DNA of 51,470 nucleotides from Candidatus Nitrosotenuis cloacae. GTDB lineage: Archaea > Thermoproteota > Nitrososphaeria > Nitrososphaerales > Nitrosopumilaceae. The stretch spans positions 1-51,470 of the forward strand of contig NZ_JAPPVQ010000008.1 in assembly GCF_026768455.1 (NCBI RefSeq). Reading direction: 5' to 3'. The position numbers and the translations under genes are program-made. The notes beneath the pieces were generated by a model that ran no database searches, was not told where the DNA came from, and was given only the letters and a program-made list of their open reading frames with translations. Every line of letters starts with the position of its first letter. Position 1 is the stretch's first letter. Positions 16,520-25,137 of the stretch are shown in pieces.

Positions 16520-17074
16520 CTAGATTGTGTTGAGGTACTTCCACAGATAGAATATGCCTACAGTGGATATGACAAACACCATCGGCTTCCATGCAAACAC
16601 CGGTATGCTTGGAGTCGTCAATCGTATCTTGTAGTTGTCAAATACTGTGTGCACGTAGTTTTTGACCCTGTCGCTCCAGACGGTGTACTCTATCTGGTAT
16701 TTTTTGAGCATGCTTTCCACCTCGTATATGACTGGCGTTCTCTGGCAGAACAGGTGCTGCAGATAGTCCCTTGAGACTTCAACTTCTGCCTGTATTGCAA
16801 CGACTCCCTTCTTGATGTCGAACAGCCTTAGGTGCATCTCCCACGGCTTGTTCAGCTTTAGGGAAAAACCGCTGCCAATCTGTGCAATCTGCTTGTGCTC
16901 GAACTTTACCTTTGTGAATCCCTCCTTTGTCAGGATCTTTAGCATCTCTTCTGCGCTCTTTTTGACAAACACGGTGAGCTGCTCGACTCCCTTGTCGTCA
17001 AACTTGATGGTCTGCTTTTGACCATTGCCAATGGAGATCGTCTTCGGATAGCGTGTTTGGTACTCTTGCGCCAA
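16520..17074 (-). CDS. C-terminally membrane-anchored hypothetical protein
   Basis: 184 residues: a soluble N-terminal region of about 155 residues with beta-like segments, then one hydrophobic helix near the C-terminus (about 162-179, PMVFVISTVGIFYLWKYL). This tail-anchor topology would leave most of the protein in the cytoplasm. I do not recognise the domain; it loosely resembles lipid- or polyketide-binding folds in its alternation of strands. The start is TTG 17074. A TATA candidate on this strand is tttaaataa at about 17098-17106. Confidence 0.65.
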   Translation of the reverse strand: MAQEYQTRYPKTISIGNGQKQTIKFDDKGVEQLTVFVKKSAEEMLKILTKEGFTKVKFEHKQIAQIGSGFSLKLNKPWEMHLRLFDIKKGVVAIQAEVEVSRDYLQHLFCQRTPVIYEVESMLKKYQIEYTVWSDRVKNYVHTVFDNYKIRLTTPSIPVFAWKPMVFVISTVGIFYLWKYLNTI

Positions 17075-17134
17075 CGCTGGGATTTCTAAAAACCAGTTAT
17101 TTAAAGCAATGATCTACTAAATTAACAAAAAACT

Positions 17135-17899
17135 CTATTCTTTGTTCTGAAACCCTCTAATGTACACGCACATTTCAGACGACACTGTCATCTCGCCTGG
17201 GGATATCCTCCTGTCTGTGAGAACTGCGCCAGATCCCTTCACTATTGCAATCGGCGTCGATTCTGCGCCTTCACCCATCTTGTGATTTGCAATTGATGCA
17301 ATGTTGTCCGCAGTAGCCTTTAGCGTCACCTTGAGCGGATTGCCGTCAAGATCCTTCTGCCCCCGCATGTCCTGAATCGGCTCAAAGCCTGCGCACGCAA
17401 TAGTCACACCTATGGTACCTGCCCTTGCAGGCATCAGCCTGCTGTCTACTACTATGATCCCAACATGAATCCCAAGATCCAAAAACAGCTTACGCCGCAG
17501 CTGCTCTGAGACCAAGTATGACTCGTCCGGATATAGAACGACCTTTCCCTTTTTGACGTTCGACTTGTCTATTCCGGCATTTGGTGCAAGAATCTCATCT
17601 GACGATGTAAGCACAAATCCTGAGACTCCGCCAAATATCCTGTCCGATTCGCGCAGAATTATCTCTGCAAACTTGGGGTCCATCTTGTATTGTCCTGCAA
17701 CCGATACTGCGGCATCTGACGGAACGGTGCCACTCATGTCTATTATCCTGTTCTGCGAGTTTGCTATGTATTTGCTTGATATCACTATGACGTCCCCCTC
17801 ATCCAGCCTGGTGCTGCCAAGCGAGCTCACCAAGTCCCTGTACAGATCAAACGGGCCGTCCTTTTTTTCCACCCTGAGTGGAATCACCGCAAAAGACAC
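17135..17899 (-). CDS. cofE: Coenzyme F420-0:L-glutamate ligase
   Basis: Adds gamma-linked glutamates to F420-0 with GTP. Family features include EGDVIVISSKYIANSQNR, ESDRIFGG, the segment IHVGIIVVDSRLMPARAGT and the Gly/Ala-rich C-terminal half. The length of about 255 residues matches archaeal CofE and lacks the FbiB nitroreductase extension. I prefer GTG 17899 because the minus-strand TATA candidate (17921-17930) then lies at about -26; TTG 17908 would add three residues. Divergent from the first leuC-type gene. No other F420 gene is in the window. Confidence 0.87.
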   Translation of the reverse strand: MSFAVIPLRVEKKDGPFDLYRDLVSSLGSTRLDEGDVIVISSKYIANSQNRIIDMSGTVPSDAAVSVAGQYKMDPKFAEIILRESDRIFGGVSGFVLTSSDEILAPNAGIDKSNVKKGKVVLYPDESYLVSEQLRRKLFLDLGIHVGIIVVDSRLMPARAGTIGVTIACAGFEPIQDMRGQKDLDGNPLKVTLKATADNIASIANHKMGEGAESTPIAIVKGSGAVLTDRRISPGEMTVSSEMCVYIRGFQNKE

Positions 17900-17940
17900 A
17901 CAATTCAAACGAATATCGCACTTTTATTTTATCTCCAAAG

Positions 17941-17948
17941 CTTTTAAT
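17941..17948 (+). promoter_or_regulatory. TATA box of the first leuC/leuD-type pair
   Basis: The element cttttaat is centred about 27 bp before GTG 17972, fitting a leaderless start. It sits between the divergent cofE and leuC-type genes. Confidence 0.5.
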
Positions 17949-17971
17949 CCGAATTCCGTCATGTGTGCTCT

Positions 17972-19243
17972 GTGAATCTAACAGAAAAGATACTCGCAAG
18001 GGCATCTGGCAAATCCAGGGTCGCACCAGACGACATCGTGTTCGCAAAGGTGGACAAGGCCATGATTCACGATGTCTCAGGACCCGGCGTAATCAAGGTA
18101 TTTGACAAGCTCAAAAAGCAGGGAATGAACGTGGACAAGCTATGGGATGCCTCAAAGGTCTGGGTTGCAGAGGACCACTTTGTGCCGTCAGCCGAAAAGA
18201 TATCCGCAGAAAACATCGTCAAACTATCAAACTTTACCAAGCAGTATGGAATTGAAAAACACTTCAAGTACGGGATGGGCCAGTACGGGATATGCCACAC
18301 GTTATCCCACGAGGAGGCAATGGTGCTCCCAGGCGAGGTCTACGTAGGAGGCGACTCTCACACAAATACCACTGGCGCAATGGGCGCATTTGCGTGCGGT
18401 CTTGGACACACAGACGTAGCATACGTATTGCTAAACGGAAAGATCTGGTTCAAGGTGCCAGATACGTTATACTTTAAGCTAAACGGCAAGTTGCCTGACA
18501 GCGTGATGGCAAAGGACTTTATCCTAAAAATAATCGGCGATATAGGAACCGACGGCTCCGCGTACTCTGCAATGCAGTTTGGAGGAACCGGCATATCTGA
18601 CATGTCAGTAGAGTCGCGACTCACACTCTGCAACATGACAACCGAGGCTGGCGCAAAAAACGGAATAATCGCGCCGGACCAAAAACTCTTTGACTATTTG
18701 GCAGAACGCGGCGCTACAAACTATTCTCCGGTGTACGACGATCCTGACGCGGAGTACTCCAAAGTCTTCGAGTACGAGGCCTCCGAACTAGAGCCGATAG
18801 TGGCAAAGCCGTTCTCACCTGAAAACATTGCACCCGTAGGAGATGTAGCAGGAATCGAGCTTGACAAGTCATACATCGGATCTTGCACCGGCGCAAAGTA
18901 TGAGGACCTTGAGGCGGCAGCAAAGATTCTCAAGGGAAGGAAGGTAAAGATTCGAACCGAGATACTGCCTGCTGCAATCTCAATTTACAAAAGAGCCATG
19001 GAAAACGGACTGCTCAAGATATTCCTTGATGCCGGAGTCACGGTGGGCCCGCCTACATGCGGTGCGTGTTGCGGTGCTCACATGGGGGTGCTTGCAAAGG
19101 ACGAAGTATGCATCAGCACCACCAACCGAAACTTCCCAGGAAGGATGGGACACGTGGAATCAAAGACATACCTTGCATCACCACTGGTTGCCGCAGCATC
19201 CGCGGTTACTGGCAAAATAACGGACCCGCGTGATCTAGTATGA
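17972..19243 (+). CDS. leuC: Archaeal-type isopropylmalate dehydratase/homoaconitase large subunit
   Basis: [4Fe-4S] hydro-lyase of the aconitase superfamily. Cluster Cys are visible in GSCTGAKYED and in PTCGACCGAHMG. VGGDSHTNTTGAMGAFACGLG is the family's active-site segment. At 423 residues it is of the shorter archaeal LeuC/HacA class, not the bacterial 465-residue class. GTG 17972 fits the TATA spacing; an upstream in-frame ATG 17963 is less likely. It overlaps the small-subunit gene by 4 bp. The substrate could be isopropylmalate, homocitrate-type acids or methylmalate-type acids; motif reading cannot decide. Confidence 0.87.
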   Translation: MNLTEKILARASGKSRVAPDDIVFAKVDKAMIHDVSGPGVIKVFDKLKKQGMNVDKLWDASKVWVAEDHFVPSAEKISAENIVKLSNFTKQYGIEKHFKYGMGQYGICHTLSHEEAMVLPGEVYVGGDSHTNTTGAMGAFACGLGHTDVAYVLLNGKIWFKVPDTLYFKLNGKLPDSVMAKDFILKIIGDIGTDGSAYSAMQFGGTGISDMSVESRLTLCNMTTEAGAKNGIIAPDQKLFDYLAERGATNYSPVYDDPDAEYSKVFEYEASELEPIVAKPFSPENIAPVGDVAGIELDKSYIGSCTGAKYEDLEAAAKILKGRKVKIRTEILPAAISIYKRAMENGLLKIFLDAGVTVGPPTCGACCGAHMGVLAKDEVCISTTNRNFPGRMGHVESKTYLASPLVAAASAVTGKITDPRDLV

Positions 19244-19725
19244 CTGGCAACGTCATAAAATACGAACGTGACAACATAGACACGGACGTCATACTTCCAG
19301 GACAGTACCTAAAGCTTCACGACTACGACGAGATTGCCAAGCACGCAATGGAGGGAATCGACCCAAACTTCCACTCCCGCGTCAAGATGGGCGACTATAT
19401 CGTGTCTGGCAAGAACTTTGGATGTGGCTCAAGCAGGGAGCATGCGCCAATTGCGCTGAGCCACTGCGGAATAAAGGGCGTACTTGCTGTGTCCTTTGCC
19501 AGGATCTTTTACAGAAACGCCGTGGACGGGGCATTCCTGCTGCCAATTGAAATCGACGAGCAGACATACCAAAAGATATCCGACGGGGACAAAATCGAGG
19601 TAGACACGCAGAAAAACGAGATCAAAAACCTCACAAAGAACGAGACCTACAAGATGAAACCCTTCTCGGACATCGTCTCAAAGATAATTGCCGCAGGCGG
19701 ACTGTTCAAGTACAAGCCGGACTAG
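19240..19725 (+). CDS. leuD: Archaeal-type isopropylmalate dehydratase/homoaconitase small subunit
   Basis: Swivel domain that completes the active site of the preceding large subunit. IDTDVILPGQYLKLHDYDEI contains the substrate-specificity loop, and KNFGCGSSREHAPIAL is the conserved Ser/Arg/Glu segment. The length of 161 residues is typical. The loop reads YLKL. From memory, methanogen isopropylmalate enzymes have YLRT and homoaconitases YLVY, so this loop matches neither exactly. Translation is coupled to the large subunit by ATGA overlap. Confidence 0.87.
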   Translation: MTGNVIKYERDNIDTDVILPGQYLKLHDYDEIAKHAMEGIDPNFHSRVKMGDYIVSGKNFGCGSSREHAPIALSHCGIKGVLAVSFARIFYRNAVDGAFLLPIEIDEQTYQKISDGDKIEVDTQKNEIKNLTKNETYKMKPFSDIVSKIIAAGGLFKYKPD

Positions 19726-19771
19726 ACACGTCTTACAATTTTATACCTATGGAGCGCTAGCTTGATTGTAA

Positions 19772-21178
19772 ATGCAGCAGACTCTCTTTGAGAAAATCTG
19801 GAACAACCACAAGGTGGTCGACGTTGACGGAAGGACGATCATCTATATCGACAGGCACTTGGTGCACGAGGTCACATCGCCGCAGGCATTTGACGGACTG
19901 CGGATGAACAAAAGAAAGGTGCGCAGACCTGATCTCACATTTGCCACCATGGACCACAACGTGCCCACATCCAACCGATCCCTTCCAATCGTGGACCAGA
20001 TATCTGCAATCCAGATAAAAGCACTTGAGAACAACTGCAAGGAGTTTGGAATACCATTGTTTGACTTGAACAGCCCGTACCAGGGCATAGTCCACGTAAT
20101 AGGCCCTGAGCTTGGAATCACACTTCCTGGAACTACCATCGTGTGCGGGGACAGTCACACCTCAACACACGGCGCGTTTGGCGCGTTTGCACTTGGAATA
20201 GGCACAAGCGATGTGGAGCACGTGCTTGCAACCCAGTGCCTCGTGCTAGACAAACCAAAGACGTTTGAGATACGCGTGGACGGGAAAAGGAAAAATCCAC
20301 ACGCGGTGACCGCAAAGGACATCATACTATCAATAATAAAAAAAATAGGGACCGGTGGAGGAACAGGCACCGTAATAGAGTACAGGGGCCAGACGATCTC
20401 CGACCTCTCCATGGAAGAAAGGATGACCATCTGTAACATGTCAATTGAGGCGGGCGCGCGCGCAGGACTTGTCGCCCCAGACGAAAGGACGTTTGACTAC
20501 CTGAGAGGAAGAAAATACGTCCCAAAAAACTACGACGATCTTGTGGATGACTGGAGGAAGAACCTCAGAACCGACGACGGCGCAAAATTCGACAAGACCT
20601 TTACTCTAAACGCAGCGGACATTGCACCGCAGGTAAGCTGGGGCACAAACCCAGCAATGACTACTGACGTCACAGGAGTGGTGCCAAACCCGGACGAGTA
20701 CGCAAAGGGTGACATGGGCGAGGAAAACGCGGCAAAAAAAGCACTCGAGTACATGGACCTCCGACCGGGAACGCCAATCACGGACATCAAGGTGGACCGC
20801 GTCTTCATAGGCTCCTGCACAAACGCAAGGCTGCAGGACCTAGTAGAGGCCGCAAGCATCATTCAGGGAAGAAAGGCGTCTCCAAACGTCCGGGTGATGG
20901 TGGTCCCAGGATCGCAGCAGGTCAAAAAGAAGGCAGAGGAGATGGGACTTGACAAGATATTCCAAAATGCAAACTTTGAGTGGAGAGAGTCCGGATGCAG
21001 CATGTGCCTCGGAATGAATCCTGATATCCTGGCAAGGGGCGAGAGGTGCGCTAGCACATCCAATAGGAACTTTGAGGGAAGACAGGGAGCAGGAGGTAGG
21101 ACGCACCTTGTGAGCCCCATCATGGCAGCAGCTGCCGCAATCGCGGGGCACTTTGTTGACGTAAGGGAGTGGTCATAG
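19772..21178 (+). CDS. leuC: Bacterial-type 3-isopropylmalate dehydratase large subunit
   Basis: Second LeuC, 468 residues, of the longer bacterial class. It begins [16 protein letters not shown] and contains the [16 protein letters not shown] block, [20 protein letters not shown], and cluster Cys in [10 protein letters not shown] and [12 protein letters not shown]. It isomerises 2- to 3-isopropylmalate in leucine synthesis. It has its own TATA candidate (ttttatac, about 19738-19745), 30 bp before ATG 19772, so it can be expressed apart from the archaeal-type pair. It is followed by its matching small subunit. Confidence 0.93.
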   Translation: MQQTLFEKIWNNHKVVDVDGRTIIYIDRHLVHEVTSPQAFDGLRMNKRKVRRPDLTFATMDHNVPTSNRSLPIVDQISAIQIKALENNCKEFGIPLFDLNSPYQGIVHVIGPELGITLPGTTIVCGDSHTSTHGAFGAFALGIGTSDVEHVLATQCLVLDKPKTFEIRVDGKRKNPHAVTAKDIILSIIKKIGTGGGTGTVIEYRGQTISDLSMEERMTICNMSIEAGARAGLVAPDERTFDYLRGRKYVPKNYDDLVDDWRKNLRTDDGAKFDKTFTLNAADIAPQVSWGTNPAMTTDVTGVVPNPDEYAKGDMGEENAAKKALEYMDLRPGTPITDIKVDRVFIGSCTNARLQDLVEAASIIQGRKASPNVRVMVVPGSQQVKKKAEEMGLDKIFQNANFEWRESGCSMCLGMNPDILARGERCASTSNRNFEGRQGAGGRTHLVSPIMAAAAAIAGHFVDVREWS

Positions 21179-21179
21179 A

Positions 21180-21746
21180 TTGGAAAAGTTCCACACCGTA
21201 TCTAGCATCGCTACCCCGCTTGACCGCTCAAACGTGGACACGGACCAGATGGTGCCAAAACAGTTCCTCAAGCTGGTCCAGAGGACGGGCTTTGGCAAGT
21301 TCCTCTTCCACGACTGGCGCTTTGAGCAAGACGGCTCGCCAAAAAAAGACTTTGCACTAAACGACCCTAAATATTCAAACTCGCACATCCTGATATCCGG
21401 CGAGAACTTTGGATGCGGTTCAAGCAGGGAGCACGCAGCATGGGCGCTAAAGGACTATGGGTTTGACGTGGTGATTGCTCCGTCATTTGCCGACATATTC
21501 TATAACAACTGCTTCAAAAACGGGATACTGCCGATATCTGTGAGCCGGGACGTGCTAAATGATCTCCTAAAGACCAGTCTGCAGATGACCGTGGATCTGA
21601 GCAATCAGACAATTCGGTACGGCGACAGGACGATATTGTTTGAGATCGAGGAAAACAGAAAGAGGACGCTGCTTGAGGGGCTGGACGACATAGCACTCAC
21701 CCTACAGCAGGAGGACAAGATCCTTGCGTACGAGAAATCTCACTGA
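21180..21746 (+). CDS. leuD: Bacterial-type 3-isopropylmalate dehydratase small subunit
   Basis: 188-residue partner of the preceding LeuC. NVDTDQMVPKQFLKLVQRTG and the conserved ENFGCGSSREHAAWALKDYG are bacterial LeuD signatures. The protein is about 27 residues longer than the archaeal-type small subunit upstream. TTG 21180 starts one base after the leuC stop. The 3' end overlaps the opposite-strand nucleotidyltransferase by 7 bp. Confidence 0.93.
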   Translation: MEKFHTVSSIATPLDRSNVDTDQMVPKQFLKLVQRTGFGKFLFHDWRFEQDGSPKKDFALNDPKYSNSHILISGENFGCGSSREHAAWALKDYGFDVVIAPSFADIFYNNCFKNGILPISVSRDVLNDLLKTSLQMTVDLSNQTIRYGDRTILFEIEENRKRTLLEGLDDIALTLQQEDKILAYEKSH

Positions 21747-22459
21747 CCCATCAGCTTGATTATCTTTTTCACGGTGTCCTTTTTTCTCTCAAGGATGGTT
21801 GGGGACTCGACATCAAGCCAGTCGGTACTTCCGATATCAAAGGAGCTGACAAGTCTCTCCTTTGAGAGGTCCTGCAGCACGTCGTATGACAGGTTCAGGC
21901 CCTTCTTTTTCTTTGACTTTTTCTTGATAATCTCAATTATCTTCGGGCTCAGCACGTAGATCCCGGTGCACTCAAAGTCCTGCATCTTTACTAGTGGCTT
22001 TTCAATGAACTGCGAGACTATTCCATCATGCACCTTTGCAAAGCCGGTCTCCTCCCTTCTGTACTGGCGCGTCGCAATGCACGCAAGGCTCTTCTTTGAG
22101 ACAAAATGCCTGTACATTTTTTTCAAATCCACCGCCCCTATGTTATCTGCAAACCACAAGAAAAACGGCTCTTTTTTTATCATCTTTTCTAGGTGCATGA
22201 GGTCGCCTGCGGTGCCACTTGCAGAGTCCTGCACGAACGTGATCTTTGGATTGTCCGCAAAATAATGCACTATCTGGCCGCCAAGCCCTGCGCCGTCAGT
22301 GACTATTATTATCTCAGATATGAGGCTGGACGACGAAAGATAATCCACAACGTGGCTGATCAGCGGCCTGCCGTTTACTGGAATCATGGCCTTTGGAAAA
22401 TACTCGGTAAAGGGCCTTCCACGCGTGCCCTTTCCACCCGCTAAGATTACCGCTTTCAA
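21740..22459 (-). CDS. Sugar-phosphate nucleotidyltransferase
   Basis: Makes an NDP-sugar from NTP and a sugar 1-phosphate. The N-terminal signature KAVILAGGKGTRGRPFTEYF, then PKAMIPVNGRPLISH, is the NTP-transferase pattern. WFADNIGAVDL holds the metal-binding Asp region and VKMQDFECTGIYVLSP the later substrate region. The length of 239 residues means there is no left-handed beta-helix acetyltransferase domain, so this is not full-length GlmU. TTG 22459 starts two bases after the rps9 stop; the frame continues upstream into rps9 but is only an overlap there. Sugar and base specificity are unknown. Confidence 0.82.
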   Translation of the reverse strand: MKAVILAGGKGTRGRPFTEYFPKAMIPVNGRPLISHVVDYLSSSSLISEIIIVTDGAGLGGQIVHYFADNPKITFVQDSASGTAGDLMHLEKMIKKEPFFLWFADNIGAVDLKKMYRHFVSKKSLACIATRQYRREETGFAKVHDGIVSQFIEKPLVKMQDFECTGIYVLSPKIIEIIKKKSKKKKGLNLSYDVLQDLSKERLVSSFDIGSTDWLDVESPTILERKKDTVKKIIKLMGQ

Positions 22460-22460
22460 T

Positions 22461-22907
22461 CTACCTGTATGATTTCTGCTTTCTTCTTCTGGCGCCAGGA
22501 CCTCCAAATTTCTTTGGCTCCTTTCGTCTTGCATCGCCGCTTAGAAGATGTTTATCGAAATCATTGATTTTCTTTTTCAGCTCGCTTCTGACCGGCTTTG
22601 TGAACGGGTGCTCCTTTGGCTCCTTCTTGGACTTGGTCCATCCTGTCAGCGCTCGTGATATGGCAGTTGCCGCAGCATATGCTTGGCCCATGAATCCGCC
22701 GCCCTTTACTCTGACTGAGATGTCCACCTTCCCTCTCAGGTCTCCTGCCACCTCAAGCGGACTCAAGATTATCTCTCGTGCCGTCTCTTGTGGTATCATC
22801 TCTGCAGGAACGTTGTTTATTCTAATTCTACCTGAACCCTTTGTTATGTACACGTGAGCCCTGGATGTCTTTCTTGTTGCAAAATAGATCTCTGTCTTTG
22901 GTGTCAT
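22461..22907 (-). CDS. rps9: Small-subunit ribosomal protein S9 (uS9)
   Basis: 30S protein whose C-terminal tail reaches the P site. It ends in the expected basic tail GGPGARRRKQKSYR, with the terminal Arg that contacts P-site tRNA. The core has VRVKGGGFMGQAYAAATAIS. The length of 148 residues is archaeal-like. It overlaps rpl13 by 4 bp. The order rpoD-rpl18e-rpl13-rps9 is a conserved archaeal operon, but rpoN and rpoK, which often follow, are absent and replaced by the nucleotidyltransferase. Confidence 0.95.
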   Translation of the reverse strand: MTPKTEIYFATRKTSRAHVYITKGSGRIRINNVPAEMIPQETAREIILSPLEVAGDLRGKVDISVRVKGGGFMGQAYAAATAISRALTGWTKSKKEPKEHPFTKPVRSELKKKINDFDKHLLSGDARRKEPKKFGGPGARRRKQKSYR

Positions 22908-23347
22908 TGTGTGCCGCCTACCTCTTTTGAAAGCTCTTCCATCGTGGTGTAGTTGGCAGAAGGCCTTGTTATCTTTGCCTTTTCCAATACCGTCTTACTT
23001 GATGATCTTAACTGGCTTGGCACGCCGATGTATGTCCTCAGCCTTCTTAGTGCCGCGTCTCCTGACGGCTTTTTCCTTGGGAGCATCCCTCGAATCATTC
23101 TTGCAATTATGGTGTCAGGTCTCCTTGGGTGGTATGGTCCGTGTTCTGGGTGCAGAACGCTGGAGACTCGCAAAAAGTCCTTGTACTCGTCAATTATGTT
23201 TCGTCTTCTTCCGCTAATCATTATCTTCTCGCAGTTTACCACTGTCACGTGGTTTCCCTGAAGCAGCAGCTTGGCAACATTTGAACTGAGTCTGCCTGCA
23301 AGCAGGTCTGTTCCGTCTACCACTATGTTCTGGGGCTGCTTATCCAA
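22904..23347 (-). CDS. rpl13: Large-subunit ribosomal protein L13 (uL13)
   Basis: Early-assembly 50S protein. VVDGTDLLAGRLSSNVAKLL, then EKIMISGRRRNIIDEYKDFL and GPYHPRRPDTIIARMIRGML are diagnostic of uL13. The length is 147 residues, as in other archaea. Both ends overlap neighbours (rpl18e by 8 bp, rps9 by 4 bp), consistent with tight translational coupling. Confidence 0.95.
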   Translation of the reverse strand: MDKQPQNIVVDGTDLLAGRLSSNVAKLLLQGNHVTVVNCEKIMISGRRRNIIDEYKDFLRVSSVLHPEHGPYHPRRPDTIIARMIRGMLPRKKPSGDAALRRLRTYIGVPSQLRSSSKTVLEKAKITRPSANYTTMEELSKEVGGTQ

Positions 23348-23687
23348 TTATTCTCACTCCCTTGCCTGTTGGAAACTTTGAGATCATGTCTGAATGGTTG
23401 ACTATCTTGCCGCCTGCACCTATGATCTTCTTGGCTGCAGCGGTGGAAATTGAAAATGAGCAGATTGTGATTTTGTGCGTGATATCGCCAGTTCCTAGAA
23501 CCTTTCCTGGGACTACGATCACGTCGTTTTCATTTGTGACCTCGTCAATTTGGCTGAGGTTTACCACTCGCTTTGCGATGGTTGGTTTTAGGGCCATCTC
23601 TGCCAGCTTGGACCATATTGGCGCCTGGTTCTTTGCGGATGCCTGCTTTAGCTCCTTTACCATTTTAATGACAAGCTGGTTGGTCAT
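23340..23687 (-). CDS. rpl18e: Large-subunit ribosomal protein L18e (eL18)
   Basis: Archaeal/eukaryotic 50S protein related in fold to L15. WSKLAEMALKPTIAKRVVNL and DVIVVPGKVLGTGDITHKIT identify it. The length is 115 residues. I chose ATG 23687 (MTNQLVIKM); the frame runs upstream to 23711, but that part lacks conserved character. Second gene of the rpoD operon. Confidence 0.94.
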   Translation of the reverse strand: MTNQLVIKMVKELKQASAKNQAPIWSKLAEMALKPTIAKRVVNLSQIDEVTNENDVIVVPGKVLGTGDITHKITICSFSISTAAAKKIIGAGGKIVNHSDMISKFPTGKGVRIIG

Positions 23688-23728
23688 AAGTAAAACGCAT
23701 TTGAGACCCAAATATAATATGTATGCTT

Positions 23729-24367
23729 TTACGCCTTGAGTTCTGCCATTACGCCCTTGAACTCTTCAAGTCTTTGCTCAAGTTCGTCTACTGCAGCTGT
23801 GATTATCTGCTCAGGGCCTAGTGCGCCAGTCGTCTCCACCGTAAGGATGTATTCTTCTGGCTTGTCTGTGTGAGTCAGCACCGCCACATTTGCAGAGTTC
23901 CACTTGGCGTGGTCCGATCCGCGGCCAAGCCTTGCATATGCTTCGAGCTTTATGTTCTGTCCCGGGGCAATCTGCACTATTGGAACCTTGTCTGAGACCG
24001 GCTTTACGGTATCGTCCTCTGAGCTGAGCTCGGCGGACGTGACTGTCCTTGTTGTGTCTGCGATCCCAGAATCAACCACAAGCATGACTCGGCAGTTTGA
24101 GCAGCCTGCCTTGCTTTGGCACGAGCACTTGGACGGTTCTGCAAATCTCTTCAGATCCGTCCTTATTGGAATCAGGCCCAATCTGTGGGCGATTCCCTCG
24201 TCTGACATTACGGAAGAATTCTCAATGATGTCTACTGTGTCTATTGCAAATACCGGCACGCCGTTGAGGCAGATTCTCCTCAGTGCGTTTGCGTACTGCA
24301 AGGGGACTCCCTTGAGCTTAACTGACATACGCTGTTTATCTTGTGAAATTATCTCTAAAGAAGGCAA
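23729..24367 (-). CDS. rpoD: DNA-directed RNA polymerase subunit D
   Basis: Archaeal homologue of bacterial alpha N-terminal domain and Rpb3, the assembly platform with subunit L. Features are VPLQYANALRRICLNGVPVF and the dimer/assembly segment TVETTGALGPEQIITAAVDE. The length of 212 residues is at the shorter end of the family. A four-Cys motif, C81-x-C83-x5-C89-x2-C92, sits where some archaeal RpoD proteins have an iron-sulphur ferredoxin-like domain; here only one motif is seen. TTG 24367 is the likely start. First gene of the operon. Confidence 0.92.
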   Translation of the reverse strand: MPSLEIISQDKQRMSVKLKGVPLQYANALRRICLNGVPVFAIDTVDIIENSSVMSDEGIAHRLGLIPIRTDLKRFAEPSKCSCQSKAGCSNCRVMLVVDSGIADTTRTVTSAELSSEDDTVKPVSDKVPIVQIAPGQNIKLEAYARLGRGSDHAKWNSANVAVLTHTDKPEEYILTVETTGALGPEQIITAAVDELEQRLEEFKGVMAELKA

Positions 24368-24450
24368 ACTTAGAAAAAATTTTGCAGGTCCACATAAAAA
24401 TCTAGCGAGTTTTTGACAGAGATAAATACCAAGATTTCCTAACCCATCCC

Positions 24451-25137
24451 ATGACCGACGTTACCGTAATCCGGCACTCCGTGGCAGGCGAAAAGTTTGA
24501 AATCCTCGTAAAACCGGACCCCGCGCTCGAATACAAGCTGGGCAAGAGAAAGGACGCCTCGACGGTCTTAGTCTCCGACGAGGTCTATACCGACTCGCAC
24601 AAGGGAACTAGGGCATCATCTGAGAAACTACTCAAGGCGTTTGGCACCCAGGACACTGGAGAGATAATTGAGATAATCCTAAAGAAAGGCGATCTCAACC
24701 TCACCACCGACCAGCGGAGGAAGATGGTCTCCGAGAAAAGAAAGCAGATCGTCGAGTACATTGCAAAGACGTTTGTCGACCCAAGATCACACCTTCCGCA
24801 CCCGCCGCTTAGAATTGAGCAGGCCCTCGAGTCGGCGCGAATCTCAATTGACCCGTTCAGAAATGTTGACGAGCAGTCAAAGGATGTAGTAGAAAAACTC
24901 CGAACGATAATTCCGCTAAAGTCCGAGAACCTGCTTTTGGACATCACTGTTCCGGCGCAGTATGCGGGCCAGTCGTATGCGGTTTTGAAATCGACTGGGA
25001 CTTTGAAAAAAGAAGAATGGCAAAATAACGGTTCACTTAAAGCAATACTAGAAATACCTGCGGGAGCAAGAGCAAACGTGATCGATAGACTGGGCTCTAT
25101 AACAAAGGGCACTGCAACAGTGGAGATGGTAAGGTAA
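24451..25137 (+). CDS. sbds: Ribosome maturation protein SBDS/Sdo1
   Basis: Releases the anti-association factor (aIF6) from the new 60S/50S subunit together with an EF-2-like GTPase in eukaryotes; the archaeal role is inferred. Three domains can be followed: the N-terminal FYSH domain (VLVSDEVYTDSHKGTRA), the central helical domain (IAKTFVDPRSHLPHPPLRIE) and the C-terminal ferredoxin-like domain. The length of 228 residues is standard. It is the head of the archaeal exosome operon and overlaps rrp4 by one base (TAATGG). Confidence 0.94.
   Translation: MTDVTVIRHSVAGEKFEILVKPDPALEYKLGKRKDASTVLVSDEVYTDSHKGTRASSEKLLKAFGTQDTGEIIEIILKKGDLNLTTDQRRKMVSEKRKQIVEYIAKTFVDPRSHLPHPPLRIEQALESARISIDPFRNVDEQSKDVVEKLRTIIPLKSENLLLDITVPAQYAGQSYAVLKSTGTLKKEEWQNNGSLKAILEIPAGARANVIDRLGSITKGTATVEMVR

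Noticed and set aside
16479-16592. Upstream extension of the 178-residue minus-strand protein
   Set aside because: It overlaps the end of the preceding gene in another frame and includes the likely promoter; TTG 16478 is more plausible.
22460-22534. N-terminal extension of the nucleotidyltransferase
   Set aside because: The added residues lie in the rps9 coding region, and the NTP-transferase motif normally starts within a few residues of the N-terminus.
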